A DNA stretch of 64,000 bases from Acinetobacter bouvetii DSM 14964 = CIP 107468 (GCF_000368865.1 NZ_KB849726.1:1-64000), one strand, 5' to 3'. Shown: positions 27,997 through 38,522, counted from the first letter of the stretch. Notes: generated from the sequence alone by a model not told the origin. Numbers and translations are program-made.

Positions 27997-30129
27997 TTAA
28001 ATCAGCTCAGCTTTACCGATTTTATCTTTCAGCAATTGCGGCGCTTTAAAGCGTTCGCCGTATTTCGCTTCAAGCGTATTGGCGCGGACCAAAGCTTTTT
28101 CTAAACCGTATTGGTTCAAGAACTGCAAAGCGCCGCCTGTCCAAGGCGCGAAGCCAATGCCGAAGATTGAACCGACATTGCCATCGACAGTTGACTCTAA
28201 AACACCTTCTTCAAGACAGCGCAAAGTATCCAGTGACTGTACAAACAGGAAGCGGTCAATCATTTCCTGTTCTGAAATGTCATTGTCTTTCTGCCATTTG
28301 CTTAAGCCATCCCAAAGATGCTTTTTGCCGCCTTCCGGATAGTCATAAAAACCCGCGCCGGCAGCTTTGCCTTTGCGGCCAAATTCATGAATCATAGTTT
28401 GAATGACATCATCAGCACCTGAGCGCAGCAGGTCTTTGCCTTCGGCTTGCAGGGCCTTACGGGTCTCGTTTGCCACATGCTCCGAAAGCGTCAGTGAAAC
28501 TTCATCCTGAATCGCCAATGGGCCAACGGGCATGCCGGCTTTCAGCGCTGCCATTTCAATGCGCGCAGGATGCACGCCTTCTGCCAGCAGGCGCAAGCCT
28601 TCCTGTACAAAGGTGCCGAACACGCGGCTGGTAAAGAAACCGCGGCTGTCATTGACCACAATTGGGGTTTTGCCAATTTGCTGCACATAGTCATAGGCTT
28701 TGGCCAGTGTTTCTGCTGAGGTGTTTTTACCTTTGATGATTTCGACCAACTGCATTTTGTCGACAGGGCTGAAAAAATGCAGGCCAATAAATTTGGCTTG
28801 GTCGTTTGAAGCATTGGCCAAGCCAGAAATCGGCAAGGTTGATGTATTCGAGGCAAAAATGCCTTCAGCGGTCAGATGCGGTTCAGCTTCTTGAGTGACT
28901 TTGGCTTTCAGTTCCTGATTTTCAAATACCGCTTCAATGATTAAGTCACAGCCTTGCAAATCGGCAGCGTCAGCTGTGGCATGGATGAGCGATAAAATTT
29001 GATCACGCTTTTCTGCGCTTAAACGGCCTTGTGAAACTTTTTTATCCAGCAGCTTTTGGCTGTAGGCTTTGCCTTTTTCAGCGGCTTCAACAGATACATC
29101 TTTGAGCACCACAGCAATGCCTTTCGATGCTGTGGCATAAGCAATGCCTGCACCCATCATGCCTGCACCCAAAATCCCGACTTTAGTGGCTTGCCATTTC
29201 GCCACATCTTTCGGACGGCTGGCGCCTGATTTAATGGCATTCAGGCCATGCCAGAAGGTGCCGATCATATTTTTAGAAATTTGGCCGGTCGCCAGATAAG
29301 TGAAGTAGCGCGATTCAATCGTAAGCGCGGTATCGACATCGACCTGAGCGCCTTCAACCGCGGCAGCCATAATGGCTTCAGGCGCAGGGTAGCAGCCTTT
29401 TGTTTTATCACGCAGCATCGCAGGGGCAATCGCCAGCATTTGCGCGACCGCAGGAGTGGAGGGTGTGCCGCCCGGAATTTTATAGCCTTTCACATCAAAG
29501 GGCTGCTGCGACTTAGGATTAGCTTTGACCCAAGCAATGGCTTTGTCCAGCAGCTCTTGTTCAGATTCGGCTGTGTCGTGAATCAGCCCGAGCGACTCGG
29601 CTTTATCGACAGCAAACTGTTTGCCTTCCATTAAAAATGGAAAAGCATTCTGCAAGCCGAGCAAACGCACCATGCGCACAATACCGCCGCCGCCCGGCAG
29701 CAGGCCTAAAGTCACTTCAGGCAGGCCAAATTTAGCCTTGGCATCATTGAGTGCGACACGGTAATGACAGCCAATCGCCAGCTCCCAGCCGCCGCCCAAC
29801 GCCGTGCCATTCAGTGCCGCTGCTACAGGAATGCCGCGGGTTTCGATATAGCGCAGTTTGGCTTTCATATCTTCAATCATGTTGAAGAATTCAGTTGCAT
29901 GTTCAGGTGTGGCTTGAATCAGTTCATCTAGGTCACCGCCGGCAAAGAAGGTTTTTTTGTTCGAGCGGAAAATAATCCCTGCGATATTTTCGTCTGCTTG
30001 CAGTTTTTCTACCGTTTCTGCCAGTGCAGTGCGGAAGTCGGCATTCATGGTGTTGGCCGACTGGTTTGGAGAATCCAGCGTCAAAATAACGATATTGTCG
30101 GCATTTTTTTCAAATTGAATTGCGCTCAT
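27997..30129 (-). CDS. Enoyl-CoA hydratase / 3-hydroxyacyl-CoA dehydrogenase fusion
   Basis: 710 residues, FadB/FadJ-like. The N-terminal crotonase domain has FFAGGDLDEL and NGTALGGGWELAIGC. The NAD-binding GILGAGMMGAGIAYATASKG follows near residue 325, then ASNTSTLPI and the HAD C-terminal domains. It catalyses hydration and dehydrogenation of acyl-CoA intermediates in beta-oxidation. It lies 11 bp after the thiolase gene in one operon. In E. coli the order is fadB then fadA, so the order here is reversed. Confidence 0.93.
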   Translation of the reverse strand: MSAIQFEKNADNIVILTLDSPNQSANTMNADFRTALAETVEKLQADENIAGIIFRSNKKTFFAGGDLDELIQATPEHATEFFNMIEDMKAKLRYIETRGIPVAAALNGTALGGGWELAIGCHYRVALNDAKAKFGLPEVTLGLLPGGGGIVRMVRLLGLQNAFPFLMEGKQFAVDKAESLGLIHDTAESEQELLDKAIAWVKANPKSQQPFDVKGYKIPGGTPSTPAVAQMLAIAPAMLRDKTKGCYPAPEAIMAAAVEGAQVDVDTALTIESRYFTYLATGQISKNMIGTFWHGLNAIKSGASRPKDVAKWQATKVGILGAGMMGAGIAYATASKGIAVVLKDVSVEAAEKGKAYSQKLLDKKVSQGRLSAEKRDQILSLIHATADAADLQGCDLIIEAVFENQELKAKVTQEAEPHLTAEGIFASNTSTLPISGLANASNDQAKFIGLHFFSPVDKMQLVEIIKGKNTSAETLAKAYDYVQQIGKTPIVVNDSRGFFTSRVFGTFVQEGLRLLAEGVHPARIEMAALKAGMPVGPLAIQDEVSLTLSEHVANETRKALQAEGKDLLRSGADDVIQTMIHEFGRKGKAAGAGFYDYPEGGKKHLWDGLSKWQKDNDISEQEMIDRFLFVQSLDTLRCLEEGVLESTVDGNVGSIFGIGFAPWTGGALQFLNQYGLEKALVRANTLEAKYGERFKAPQLLKDKIGKAELI

Positions 30130-30140
30130 TTTTCTTCTCC

Positions 30141-31346
30141 TTATACCAATTCAATAATTGTAGCGATGCCCATCCCGCCGCCGACACATAAAGTGGCTAA
30201 GCCGCGTTTTTTGCCTTGACGTTCCAGTTCATCCAGCAGAGTGCCCAAGATCATCGCGCCCGTTGCACCGAGTGGATGGCCTAGAGCAATGGCGCCGCCA
30301 TTCACATTGACCTTGGCAGGATCAACCTTGAGTTCGGTAATAAAGCGCATCACTACAGCGGCAAAGGCTTCATTGACTTCAAACAGGTCAATGTCATCAA
30401 TCGTCAGGCCTGCTTTGGCTAAAGCTTTGCGGGCAGCAGGTGCAGGGCCGGTCAGCATGATGGTTGGGTCTGTGCCGACTAAAGCTGTTGCCAGCACTTT
30501 GGCACGCGGTTTGAGGCCTTGTTCTTTGACCGCTTTTTCAGAAGCCAGCAGCAGCACCGCAGCGCCGTCGACAATTCCTGATGAGTTGCCTGCGTGATGC
30601 ACATGATTGACTGCACCCACTTCAGGGTATTTTTGCAGGGCAATGGCGTCGAAGCCCATTTGCCCCATCATGGCAAAACTTGGATTCAGTTTGCCCAAGC
30701 CCTCAGCTGTCGTGCTCGGTTTAATAAATTCGTCTTTGGCTAAAATGGTCACGCCCGCTTTGTCCTGTACAGGCACAACGGAACGCTTAAAGTAGCCATT
30801 GGCTTGGGCTGCAGCGGCTTTCTTTTGCGAGCCTGCAGCAAAGGCATCCACATCGGCACGCGTATAGCCGTCAATGGTGGCAATCAGGTCGGCGCCAATC
30901 CCTTGCGGAATAAAGTCACAGGCCATATTGGTTTCAGGATCCAGCGCCCAAGGGCCGCCGTCTGAACCCATCGGCACGCGGGACATCGACTCGACGCCGC
31001 CGGCAACCACGAGATCTTCCCAGCCAGAACGGACTTTTTGCGCCGCTAAATTCACAGCTTCTAAGCCTGATGCGCAGAAACGGTTAATCTGAACACCAGC
31101 AACATCATTGTCCCAGCCGGCAGCAATAGCCGCGGTTTTGGCAATATCGGCCCCCTGATCGCCAATCGGCGTGACGCAGCCCAAAACAATGTCATCGACG
31201 GCGGCGGTATCAAATTGATGGCGGTCTTTGAGTTCATTGAGCAACCCCGTTAATAAACTGATGGGTTTTACTTCATGCAATGAACCGTCTTTTTTCCCTT
31301 TGCCGCGCGGTGTGCGGATGGCATCAATGATGTAAGCCTCACTCAT
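30141..31346 (-). CDS. Acetyl-CoA C-acyltransferase (3-ketoacyl-CoA thiolase)
   Basis: A 401-residue thiolase. The nucleophile Cys is in [13 protein letters not shown] (near 88), [11 protein letters not shown] and the catalytic His in [15 protein letters not shown] follow, and the second Cys is in CVGGGMG. It releases acetyl-CoA from 3-ketoacyl-CoA. It is the first gene of the operon with the multifunctional hydratase-dehydrogenase; together they form a beta-oxidation complex. Start: ATG at 31346 with AAGGAT upstream. Confidence 0.94.
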   Translation of the reverse strand: MSEAYIIDAIRTPRGKGKKDGSLHEVKPISLLTGLLNELKDRHQFDTAAVDDIVLGCVTPIGDQGADIAKTAAIAAGWDNDVAGVQINRFCASGLEAVNLAAQKVRSGWEDLVVAGGVESMSRVPMGSDGGPWALDPETNMACDFIPQGIGADLIATIDGYTRADVDAFAAGSQKKAAAAQANGYFKRSVVPVQDKAGVTILAKDEFIKPSTTAEGLGKLNPSFAMMGQMGFDAIALQKYPEVGAVNHVHHAGNSSGIVDGAAVLLLASEKAVKEQGLKPRAKVLATALVGTDPTIMLTGPAPAARKALAKAGLTIDDIDLFEVNEAFAAVVMRFITELKVDPAKVNVNGGAIALGHPLGATGAMILGTLLDELERQGKKRGLATLCVGGGMGIATIIELV

Positions 31347-31570
31347 AATTTATCCTTAATTGCTGCATTAAAATTTTTATGTGCTTTTGAGTGTAATGAT
31401 TAATTAATGAAGTGCAATGACGAGAACGGCTCAGATCACTTGAGGTTTTTTGCCACTTTCATCCTGAGCATATGGCTTAAATAAAATAAAGCGCAGGGAT
31501 CTCAAAATGATGTTTTAAGCCTCTCTTTGATGCGCGTGCTAAGCTATGCCGAATGGAGAAGGGGAGAAAC

Positions 31571-32029
31571 ATGAAAAATATACGGGGTAAAGCGGTGTGT
31601 TTATTTCGACACCATGGACGCGTACTTTTAACTCAAGGTTTTGATTCTGCAAAGAATGAGCATTATTTAATGCCGATTGGCGGCGGTATAGAGTTTGGAG
31701 AGCGTGCGGTTGATGCAATTCGGCGTGAAGTGCGGGAAGAAATTCAGCAAGAGATTCAGCACGTGCAGCAGCTTCAGGTGCTGGAGAATATTTTCAGTTT
31801 TGATGGGCAGCAGGGGCATGAGATTGTATTTGTGTATGCTGCCGAATTTTCTGACCGTCACATTTATGCAATGCGGGAGATTATGGGCCAAGAGTCAGAT
31901 GGTTCCGTATACCGCGCTGCATGGTACAGTGCGCAAGGGCTGGAGGCATTGAAACTGCCAATTTATCCGCAAGGCATAGAGTCTTTGTTGTTTCAGCCTT
32001 TGCTATGCGGCATAGCGCTAAACAGCTGA
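31571..32029 (+). CDS. NUDIX hydrolase
   Basis: About 152 residues. The Nudix box runs from GGGIEFGERAVDA to RREVREEI, with all catalytic Glu residues of GX5EX7REUXEE. An RNA-cap or nucleotide-pyrophosphate substrate cannot be told. The ATG at 31571 follows GGGGAG; a frame start six codons earlier would place the binding site inside the coding region. Monocistronic. Confidence 0.9.
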   Translation: MKNIRGKAVCLFRHHGRVLLTQGFDSAKNEHYLMPIGGGIEFGERAVDAIRREVREEIQQEIQHVQQLQVLENIFSFDGQQGHEIVFVYAAEFSDRHIYAMREIMGQESDGSVYRAAWYSAQGLEALKLPIYPQGIESLLFQPLLCGIALNS

Positions 32030-32037
32030 AAAGGCAT

Positions 32038-32062
32038 AAAAAACCCAAGCATGTTGCTTGGG
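32038..32062 (-). terminator. Terminator of the AraC-family gene
   Basis: CCCAAGC pairs with GCTTGGG, and on the minus strand a six-T run follows. It lies 67 bp downstream of the regulator stop codon. Confidence 0.8.
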
Positions 32063-32128
32063 CGAGGACAGTTGTTCTGTAAAAAAACTGTCTTCAGTGG
32101 ATAAGTCAAAAATTATCCACAGTTTGGC

Positions 32129-33139
32129 TTAATGATAACCATGCAGCTGGCGGTATAGGCCTGGGGTTACCCCAGTCCATTTTTTAAATGCGCGGTGGAA
32201 GGTGCTGGTTTCACTGAAACCGACTTGCTGCGCCACATCTTCCAGAGTCAATGCTGGATTGAGTAATAAATGAATGGCGGCGTCGCGGCGCAAGGCGTCT
32301 TTCACGCCTTGATAGCTTTTGCCTTCAGCAGCCAAGCGGCGGCGCAGTGTTTGCGGTGAAAGATACAGCATCGATGCAACATCATTCAGCGTCGGCATTT
32401 CTTCACCAATTTGGCTCTTTAGCACTTCGCGGATGCGAGACGTTAAAGAATTGGTGTTTTTAAATTTCACCAGCAATTGCGCAGGCGCCGCCTTTAAGAA
32501 TTCTTCCAGAGATTCTTCATTTTGGCGAATCGGCAGATCTAAATAATCCGCTGCAAAAGTAATTTCGGTACGCGGCGCATCAAACTGCATCACGGGTGCA
32601 AAAAACAGCGCATCGTATTCGTCAGCATGCTCTGGACGGCTGTAGCCGAAATGCACACGCTCCAGCGGCAAGCGGCGTTCAATCAGCCAAGACGCTAAGC
32701 CATGCCAAATCATCAGCATGCTTTCTGTAATGAAATGATCCGGGTCCATGGATTTTGGAATTAAGGGCACTAAGCGCGCTTCGTGCTTATCGCGCTCCAG
32801 TGAAACAGACCATTCATCGCCAAATAATTTATAAAACTGCGAGGACAGCTCCAGTGCATCACCTAATGTTTTTGCATGAATAATCAACTGGCACATAATG
32901 GCAAAAGTGCCCAAACGGCGCGGCTGAATATCAAAACCGACGTGTTCATCCTGCGTCACCATCCACAGCATCTTAATGAAGCGGGTGTACTGTTCAGGTG
33001 AAATACGCGCTTTAGGCTGACGCAGAAGCTCTGCCTCGATGCCAACGTGAGACAATAAAGTTTCGACATCCATGCCAAGGCGCTTTACACCAGACAGGGC
33101 GGCGTTGACGAAATGGATACTGATCGTATCGCGACTCAT
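32129..33139 (-). CDS. AraC-family regulator with arabinose-binding-like N domain
   Basis: About 336 residues. The N-terminal domain is of the Arabinose_bd/OruR type (RISPEQYTRFIKMLW; RLGTFAIMCQLIIHAKTLGDAL). The C-terminal AraC HTH pair is at about 235-330 (ASMLYLSPQTLRRRLAAEGKSY; LEDVAQQVGFSETSTFHRAFKKWTGVTPG). The ATG at 33139 has AAGGA seven bases upstream. It is divergent from the CoA-transferase gene across 210 bp, so it probably controls that gene; the ligand is unknown. Confidence 0.92.
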   Translation of the reverse strand: MSRDTISIHFVNAALSGVKRLGMDVETLLSHVGIEAELLRQPKARISPEQYTRFIKMLWMVTQDEHVGFDIQPRRLGTFAIMCQLIIHAKTLGDALELSSQFYKLFGDEWSVSLERDKHEARLVPLIPKSMDPDHFITESMLMIWHGLASWLIERRLPLERVHFGYSRPEHADEYDALFFAPVMQFDAPRTEITFAADYLDLPIRQNEESLEEFLKAAPAQLLVKFKNTNSLTSRIREVLKSQIGEEMPTLNDVASMLYLSPQTLRRRLAAEGKSYQGVKDALRRDAAIHLLLNPALTLEDVAQQVGFSETSTFHRAFKKWTGVTPGLYRQLHGYH

Positions 33140-33349
33140 GTTAATTCCTTCAGTCTCTTTAATGTTCACTATTGCTTGACCTAAATGACGCTAAAAAATG
33201 TATGTATGGCAATTTACAACAGTAAATTTACCATTTTCACATGTTAAATTGCCGAAACTATCAAGGTAAATGGCTGAACATGACATTGTGTTGAATCTTT
33301 TATATTTCTAATATGCCTGAAAATGCAACATAAATAGAGTAAAAACCCA

Positions 33350-34468
33350 ATGAATTATCCGCTAAACGGTTTGAAAGTCCTTGATTTTTCCACTCTGCTG
33401 CCAGGCCCATTCGCCACCATGTATTTGGCGGATATGGGCGCTGAAGTTGTGCATATTGAATCACCGACACGCCCCGATCTTGTACGCCTGATGCCGCCGT
33501 ATTCCAATGGGCAGGCCGCATCGCACAATTACTTAAACCGCAATAAGCGGTCCGTGGCTTTGGATTTAAAAGACCCTGACAGTATTGCATTGCTGAAATC
33601 CAGAATTTCTGAATACGACATTGTTGTTGAGCAATTCAGGCCAGGGGTCATGCAGCGCTTAGGCCTAGATTATCAAACACTTGCCGAAATTCATCCGCAA
33701 TTAATTTACTGCTCGGTGACCGGCTATGGTCAAACGGGCAGCTATAAAGACCGCGCCGGGCATGACATTAATTATCTGGCGCTATCGGGCATTGCTGGGC
33801 ACAGCGGCCGTCAGGACAGCGGGCCGCCTCCGCTGGGCATTCAGGTTGCAGATGTTGCCGGCGGTTCGCTGCATGCCGTGATTGCTATTTTGAGCGCAGT
33901 CATTGAGCGCAGCCGAAGCGGTCAAGGCCAGTATATTGATATCTCCATGACGGATTGCGCCGTGGCCTTAAACAATATGGCGGCGGCTGCGGAAATCGCA
34001 GGCAATGAGCGGCAGCAGCCAGAGCATTCACATTTAAATGGCGGCACATTTTATGATTATTACCAAACCCGCGATGGGCGCTATTTATCCATCGGCAGTT
34101 TAGAACCGCAATTTATGCTGGGTTTGGCGCAGATTTTAGAGTTGCCGATCGTGGCTGAAAAAGGCGCATCCTTTGCTCCAGAAGACCGGGCAGCTGTTAA
34201 GCGGGAGATTCAGAAAAAGATGCTGACTAAAGATTTTTCTGAATGGAATGAAATGTTTAGAACTCAGGATGTATGCGTTGAGCCTGTACTCAGTTTGCAT
34301 GAGGCTTTGCATTCCGCGCTTTCGGATGAGCGGGGCTGGCTGGTTTCTGTACCGCTGCAAGAGGGGAGTACAAAAAACGAACAACAATTAGCTTGTCCGA
34401 TTAAGTTTTCACGATCAAAAATAAGGTACGAATTTATAGGAAAATCATTAGGCTATGATTTATTGTAA
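33350..34468 (+). CDS. CaiB/BaiF CoA-transferase family, probable alpha-methylacyl-CoA racemase
   Basis: 372 residues. The family start is GLKVLDFSTLLPGPFATMYLADMGAEVVHIE (read in parts), followed by NRNKRSVALDLKD. AGHDINYLALSG carries the Asp that is typical of alpha-methylacyl-CoA racemases rather than formyl-CoA transferases. A racemase would prepare branched acyl-CoAs for the beta-oxidation enzymes seen upstream. It is divergent from an AraC-type regulator, which may control it. Confidence 0.88.
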   Translation: MNYPLNGLKVLDFSTLLPGPFATMYLADMGAEVVHIESPTRPDLVRLMPPYSNGQAASHNYLNRNKRSVALDLKDPDSIALLKSRISEYDIVVEQFRPGVMQRLGLDYQTLAEIHPQLIYCSVTGYGQTGSYKDRAGHDINYLALSGIAGHSGRQDSGPPPLGIQVADVAGGSLHAVIAILSAVIERSRSGQGQYIDISMTDCAVALNNMAAAAEIAGNERQQPEHSHLNGGTFYDYYQTRDGRYLSIGSLEPQFMLGLAQILELPIVAEKGASFAPEDRAAVKREIQKKMLTKDFSEWNEMFRTQDVCVEPVLSLHEALHSALSDERGWLVSVPLQEGSTKNEQQLACPIKFSRSKIRYEFIGKSLGYDLL

Positions 34469-34586
34469 AATCTCTTATTATGATAATTGGTGTGGCTTAG
34501 TGGCTTTGAAATAACAAAAACATGCGATTTTATACGAATTAAGCGTATTGTTCACATGAGTAAAAAGATAGAAAAGGTCACCAATT

Positions 34587-35867
34587 ATGAATAGATTAAG
34601 AAACAGTTGGTGTTTTTGTCTCAGCCTTTGCGCCTTCAGTCTAGGAATGCAAAGTGTTTCTGCTGCCGAAGCTTTCAGCGCTGAAAGCCCTTGGATGTTT
34701 GGCGATTGGAATGGCCAGCGCAGTGATTTGCAGCAAAAAGGCTATGATTTCAGCTTCGGATATACCGGAGAAATGGCCACATTGCTGGATGCAAAACATT
34801 CATCCAGCCATGGCACTGAATATGCCGATCAATTCGCAATTGGCGCTCATCTGGATTTAGAAAAAATTCTCGGCTGGCAAGACACTGAAGCGCAAATCAC
34901 CGTGACGGAGCGTAACGGCCATTCATTATCGCAAACTTCTGATGCGCTGAACGGGCATTTAAGCTCAGTTCAAGAAGTGTGGGGCCGCGGTCAAACTTGG
35001 CGCTTAACTGATTTTTGGATCAAGAAAAAATTCCTCGATCAAAAACTGGATGTAAAGGCCGGCCGGTTTGGTGAAGGCGAGGATTTCAACAGCTTTGACT
35101 GTGATTTTCAAAATTTGGCGCTCTGCGGTTCGCAAGTCGGCAACTGGGTCGGTGATCAATGGTACAACTGGCCGGTCAGCCAATGGGCGGCTCGGATAAA
35201 ATACAGCATCCGTCCAGATTTATTTGCGCAAGTGGGAGTGTATGAATACAACCCTGAAAATCTGGAGCGCGGTAAAGGCTGGAACTTAAGCACCGATGGC
35301 TCACATGGCGCAATCATTCCGGCAGAAGTAGTTTGGTCGCCTAAAGCCGGCGCTGCAGCGCTTCCGGGTGAATACCGCGCCGGCTATTACTACAGCACGG
35401 CGGATGCAGATGTCATTCACAGCGCTGTCAATGCAAAAGATCATCATCAAGGCGGCTGGATTGTCGCGAAGCAGCAGCTGACGGCGCATAAAGATGATGC
35501 GTCACGCGGTTTAAGCGGTTTTGCTAACCTGACTGTGCATGATGCTGATACCAACCGCGTCAGGGATATGCAGAATATCGGCCTGGTTTACAAAGGCGCT
35601 TTCGATGCCCGCCCGCAGGATGAAATAGCCATTGGACTCGGGCGCATCAGTATTAATGATGATGTGAATGACGCCAATATTGCCAATAGCACAGTCGATG
35701 CGCGCGGCCTGCAAAGTGAAGAATACGACGCTGAAATTTATTATGGCATTCATGCAGCCCATTGGCTGACAGTGCGCCCCAATATTCAATATATCCGCCA
35801 TGTTGGCGCATATAAAAATGGTGAAAATGCATGGGTCGGCGGAATTAAATTCCAGACCGCATTTTAG
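34587..35867 (+). CDS. oprB: OprB-family carbohydrate-selective porin, copy 1
   Basis: 426 residues. A signal peptide ends near VSA-AEAF. The mature OprB barrel has WMFGDWNGQRSDLQQKGYDF, a QVGVYEYNPENLERG stretch and a typical aromatic C-terminal end (IKFQTAF). OprB porins admit glucose and other sugars across the outer membrane. The gene lies 207 bp upstream of glucose dehydrogenase, in line with supplying aldose to the periplasmic enzyme. It is paralogous to the gene at 56459. Confidence 0.92.
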   Translation: MNRLRNSWCFCLSLCAFSLGMQSVSAAEAFSAESPWMFGDWNGQRSDLQQKGYDFSFGYTGEMATLLDAKHSSSHGTEYADQFAIGAHLDLEKILGWQDTEAQITVTERNGHSLSQTSDALNGHLSSVQEVWGRGQTWRLTDFWIKKKFLDQKLDVKAGRFGEGEDFNSFDCDFQNLALCGSQVGNWVGDQWYNWPVSQWAARIKYSIRPDLFAQVGVYEYNPENLERGKGWNLSTDGSHGAIIPAEVVWSPKAGAAALPGEYRAGYYYSTADADVIHSAVNAKDHHQGGWIVAKQQLTAHKDDASRGLSGFANLTVHDADTNRVRDMQNIGLVYKGAFDARPQDEIAIGLGRISINDDVNDANIANSTVDARGLQSEEYDAEIYYGIHAAHWLTVRPNIQYIRHVGAYKNGENAWVGGIKFQTAF

Positions 35868-35881
35868 TTTCTAGATCCGTA

Positions 35882-35911
35882 AGTATTTGCCAGGCATCAG
35901 CGGCAAATACT
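35882..35911 (+). promoter_or_regulatory. Hairpin between oprB and gcd
   Basis: A perfect 10-bp stem, AGTATTTGCC with GGCAAATACT, and a 10-base loop begin 15 bp after the oprB stop. No T run follows. It could stabilise the oprB message end or be a partial terminator. Confidence 0.6.
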
Positions 35912-36074
35912 GGATTCATTTGACTTGAAAACAATAAAGCTGTTCATGCTCAGCATTTTGACCTGTGGGCTGAAATGGCTTGGCAGATACTTAAAATCTA
36001 AAAACTATTCAGGCGCTCAGCTCTGTTTTCACAAAGGATGAGCTTAAAAAGAATCTAAGAAAAAGGTGGCTTAT

Positions 36075-38477
36075 ATGGGTACTCCGTCTTCGGGTTCAGG
36101 ATTTAAAACTTTCACCGCGGCCATAGCCGCGCTGTTTGGTTTGATTCTGCTGATAGGAGGGATATACCTTGCAGTGCTGGGCGGGTCTTGGTACTACATC
36201 ATTGCAGGTTTACTCTTCATTGCGACTGCAGTCTTGCTGCAGAAATTAAAAAGTTCAGCATTGATCGTCTATGCGGCACTGGTTTTAGGAACCGTTGTCT
36301 GGGGCTTATGGGAAGTCGGTTCAGACTTTTTCGCTCTGGCGCCGCGCCTCGATATTTTAGGCGTATTTGGTTTGTGGCTGCTGATTCCTGCAGTCACCCG
36401 CGGTTTTGACCATAGCAAAGGCGCAAAAATAGCGCTGACAGGCGCATTGGCGATTACCATTGCTGTGATGATCTATTCTGTATTTAACGATCCTCAGGAA
36501 ATCCGCGGCGAGTTAAGCACCAAACAGCCTGCCGTATCACAGCCGATTCCGGGTGTTGCGGATGAAGACTGGCCGGCGTATGGCCGTACGCAGTCAGGCT
36601 TGCGTTATTCTCCGTTAAAGCAAATTAACTCGGATAACGTCAAAAACCTTGAAGTGGCTTGGGAGTATCATACGGGAGAATTTAAAACGGAGAATGATTC
36701 TGGCGAGACCACCAATCAGGTGACGCCAATTAAAGTGGGCGACAACATGTACATCTGTACAACCCACCAAAAATTGACTGCGCTTGATCCCGTTACCGGT
36801 AAGGCGAAATGGACCTTTGATCCGAAGCTGAAAGCCGATAATACCTATCAGCATTTAACTTGCCGCGGCGTTTCATATTACGATGCCAATAATACTGCAG
36901 GCTTTGAAGCCAGTTTGGCGGCTAAAAGAACGGCTTCTGCTGAATGCCCTCAAAAAGTCATTCTTCCGGTCAATGACGGCCGTTTAGTTGCGGTGAATCC
37001 ACATACCGGCAAGCCATGTTCAGACTTCGGACATAGCGGTGAAGTGGATCTGCAAAAAGATATGCCATTTCCTTATCCAGGCGGCTATATCCCGACTTCT
37101 CCGCCCGTGGTGACAGGAACCACCATTATTATTGGCGGCTCAACCACCGATAACTATTCTACCGAAGAGCCATCCGGTGTGATTCGCGGCTATGATGTCA
37201 ATACCGGCGAACTGCTTTGGGTCTTTGATACTGGTGCAGAAGATCCGAATGCGATTCCCGCGCCGGGTCAGAAATTTGTGCATAATTCACCTAATGCATG
37301 GGCGCCTTTGGCTTATGATGCCAAACTGGATATTGTGTATGTGCCAACAGGTGTCGGCACACCGGACATCTGGGGCGGCAACCGCACTGAATTGGATGAG
37401 CGCTATGCCAACTCAATGCTGGCACTGAATGCGACCACAGGGAAGCTGATCTGGAATTTCCAAACCACCCATCATGATCTATGGGATATGGATGTGCCGT
37501 CACAGCCGACTTTAGCGGACATTAAAGATAAATCAGGCAATATGGTTCCTGCGATCTATGTGTTGACTAAAACAGGCAATGCCTTTGTTTTAGACCGCCG
37601 TACAGGTAAAGCGGTTGTGCCGATTACCGAGCGTCCAGTACCGCAAACGGTAAAACGCGGTCCGCAGACCAAAGGCGAGCGCTATTCTTCAACACAGCCA
37701 TTCTCTGATTTTGATATGGCGCCGAAAGATAAATTGACAGATAAGCAAATGTGGGGCGCAACCATGTTTGACCAAATGATCTGCCGTGTGTCATTCAAAA
37801 AACTGAACTATGACGGCATTTATACACCGCCTTCAGAAAATGGTACTTTAGTTTTCCCAGGGAATTTAGGCGTGTTTGAGTGGGGCGGCATGTCTGTAAA
37901 TCCGGACCGTCAAATCGCAGTGATGAATCCAATTGGTCTGCCATTTGTGTCTAGGCTGATTCCTGAAGATCCAAACCGGCCTAAAACCGCTAAAGGCGCA
38001 GGCACCGAAGCTGGCGTGCAGCCGATGTACGGCGTGCCTTATGGCGTTGAAATCAGCGCGTTCTTGTCTCCGTTTGGCTTGCCGTGCAAACAGCCTGCTT
38101 GGGGCTATGTTGCCGGTGTCGATTTGAATACCCATGAAACAGCTTGGAAACGACGCATCGGCACGATCCGTGACAGTATGCCGGGCATTCCATTGCCGCC
38201 ATTTAAAATGGGTGTGCCAATGCTCGGCGGCTCAATCTCAACTGCGGGCAACGTCATGTTCATTGGCGCCACTCAGGATAATTATATCCGCGCGATCAAT
38301 GTGACCAATGGTGATGAATTGTGGAAAGGCCGTTTGCCGGCTGGCGGTCAAGCGACGCCAATGACTTATGAAGCCAACGGCAAGCAGTATGTCGTGATCA
38401 TGGCGGGCGGTCACGGTTCATTCGGCACCAAGATGGGCGACTCAATTGTGGCCTATGCATTGCCGGATAAAAAATAA
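36075..38477 (+). CDS. gcd: Membrane-bound PQQ-dependent glucose dehydrogenase
   Basis: 800 residues, the length of Acinetobacter membrane GDH. About five N-terminal membrane segments (residues 10-135) anchor it. The periplasmic eight-bladed propeller follows, with tryptophan-docking-type repeats such as WAYGRTQ-like DWPAYGRTQSG, GKLIWNFQTTHHDLWDMD and NGDELWKGRLPAGGQATPM. It oxidises glucose and other aldoses to lactones and passes electrons to ubiquinone. The ATG at 36075 follows AGGTGG. PQQ synthesis genes are not in the window; a PqqU-like receptor is encoded at 57748. Confidence 0.96.
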   Translation: MGTPSSGSGFKTFTAAIAALFGLILLIGGIYLAVLGGSWYYIIAGLLFIATAVLLQKLKSSALIVYAALVLGTVVWGLWEVGSDFFALAPRLDILGVFGLWLLIPAVTRGFDHSKGAKIALTGALAITIAVMIYSVFNDPQEIRGELSTKQPAVSQPIPGVADEDWPAYGRTQSGLRYSPLKQINSDNVKNLEVAWEYHTGEFKTENDSGETTNQVTPIKVGDNMYICTTHQKLTALDPVTGKAKWTFDPKLKADNTYQHLTCRGVSYYDANNTAGFEASLAAKRTASAECPQKVILPVNDGRLVAVNPHTGKPCSDFGHSGEVDLQKDMPFPYPGGYIPTSPPVVTGTTIIIGGSTTDNYSTEEPSGVIRGYDVNTGELLWVFDTGAEDPNAIPAPGQKFVHNSPNAWAPLAYDAKLDIVYVPTGVGTPDIWGGNRTELDERYANSMLALNATTGKLIWNFQTTHHDLWDMDVPSQPTLADIKDKSGNMVPAIYVLTKTGNAFVLDRRTGKAVVPITERPVPQTVKRGPQTKGERYSSTQPFSDFDMAPKDKLTDKQMWGATMFDQMICRVSFKKLNYDGIYTPPSENGTLVFPGNLGVFEWGGMSVNPDRQIAVMNPIGLPFVSRLIPEDPNRPKTAKGAGTEAGVQPMYGVPYGVEISAFLSPFGLPCKQPAWGYVAGVDLNTHETAWKRRIGTIRDSMPGIPLPPFKMGVPMLGGSISTAGNVMFIGATQDNYIRAINVTNGDELWKGRLPAGGQATPMTYEANGKQYVVIMAGGHGSFGTKMGDSIVAYALPDKK

Positions 38478-38494
38478 GCATTGAACTCATGTTG

Positions 38495-38522
38495 AAAAAA
38501 GCCTGATTCGTCAGGCTTTTTT
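38495..38522 (+). terminator. gcd terminator
   Basis: AAAGCCTGA pairs with TCAGGCTTT around TTCG, followed by a T run, just after the gcd stop. Confidence 0.93.

Noticed and set aside
28079..29634. Long plus-strand frames opposite the beta-oxidation gene
   Set aside because: Antisense shadows of a strongly conserved enzyme gene.
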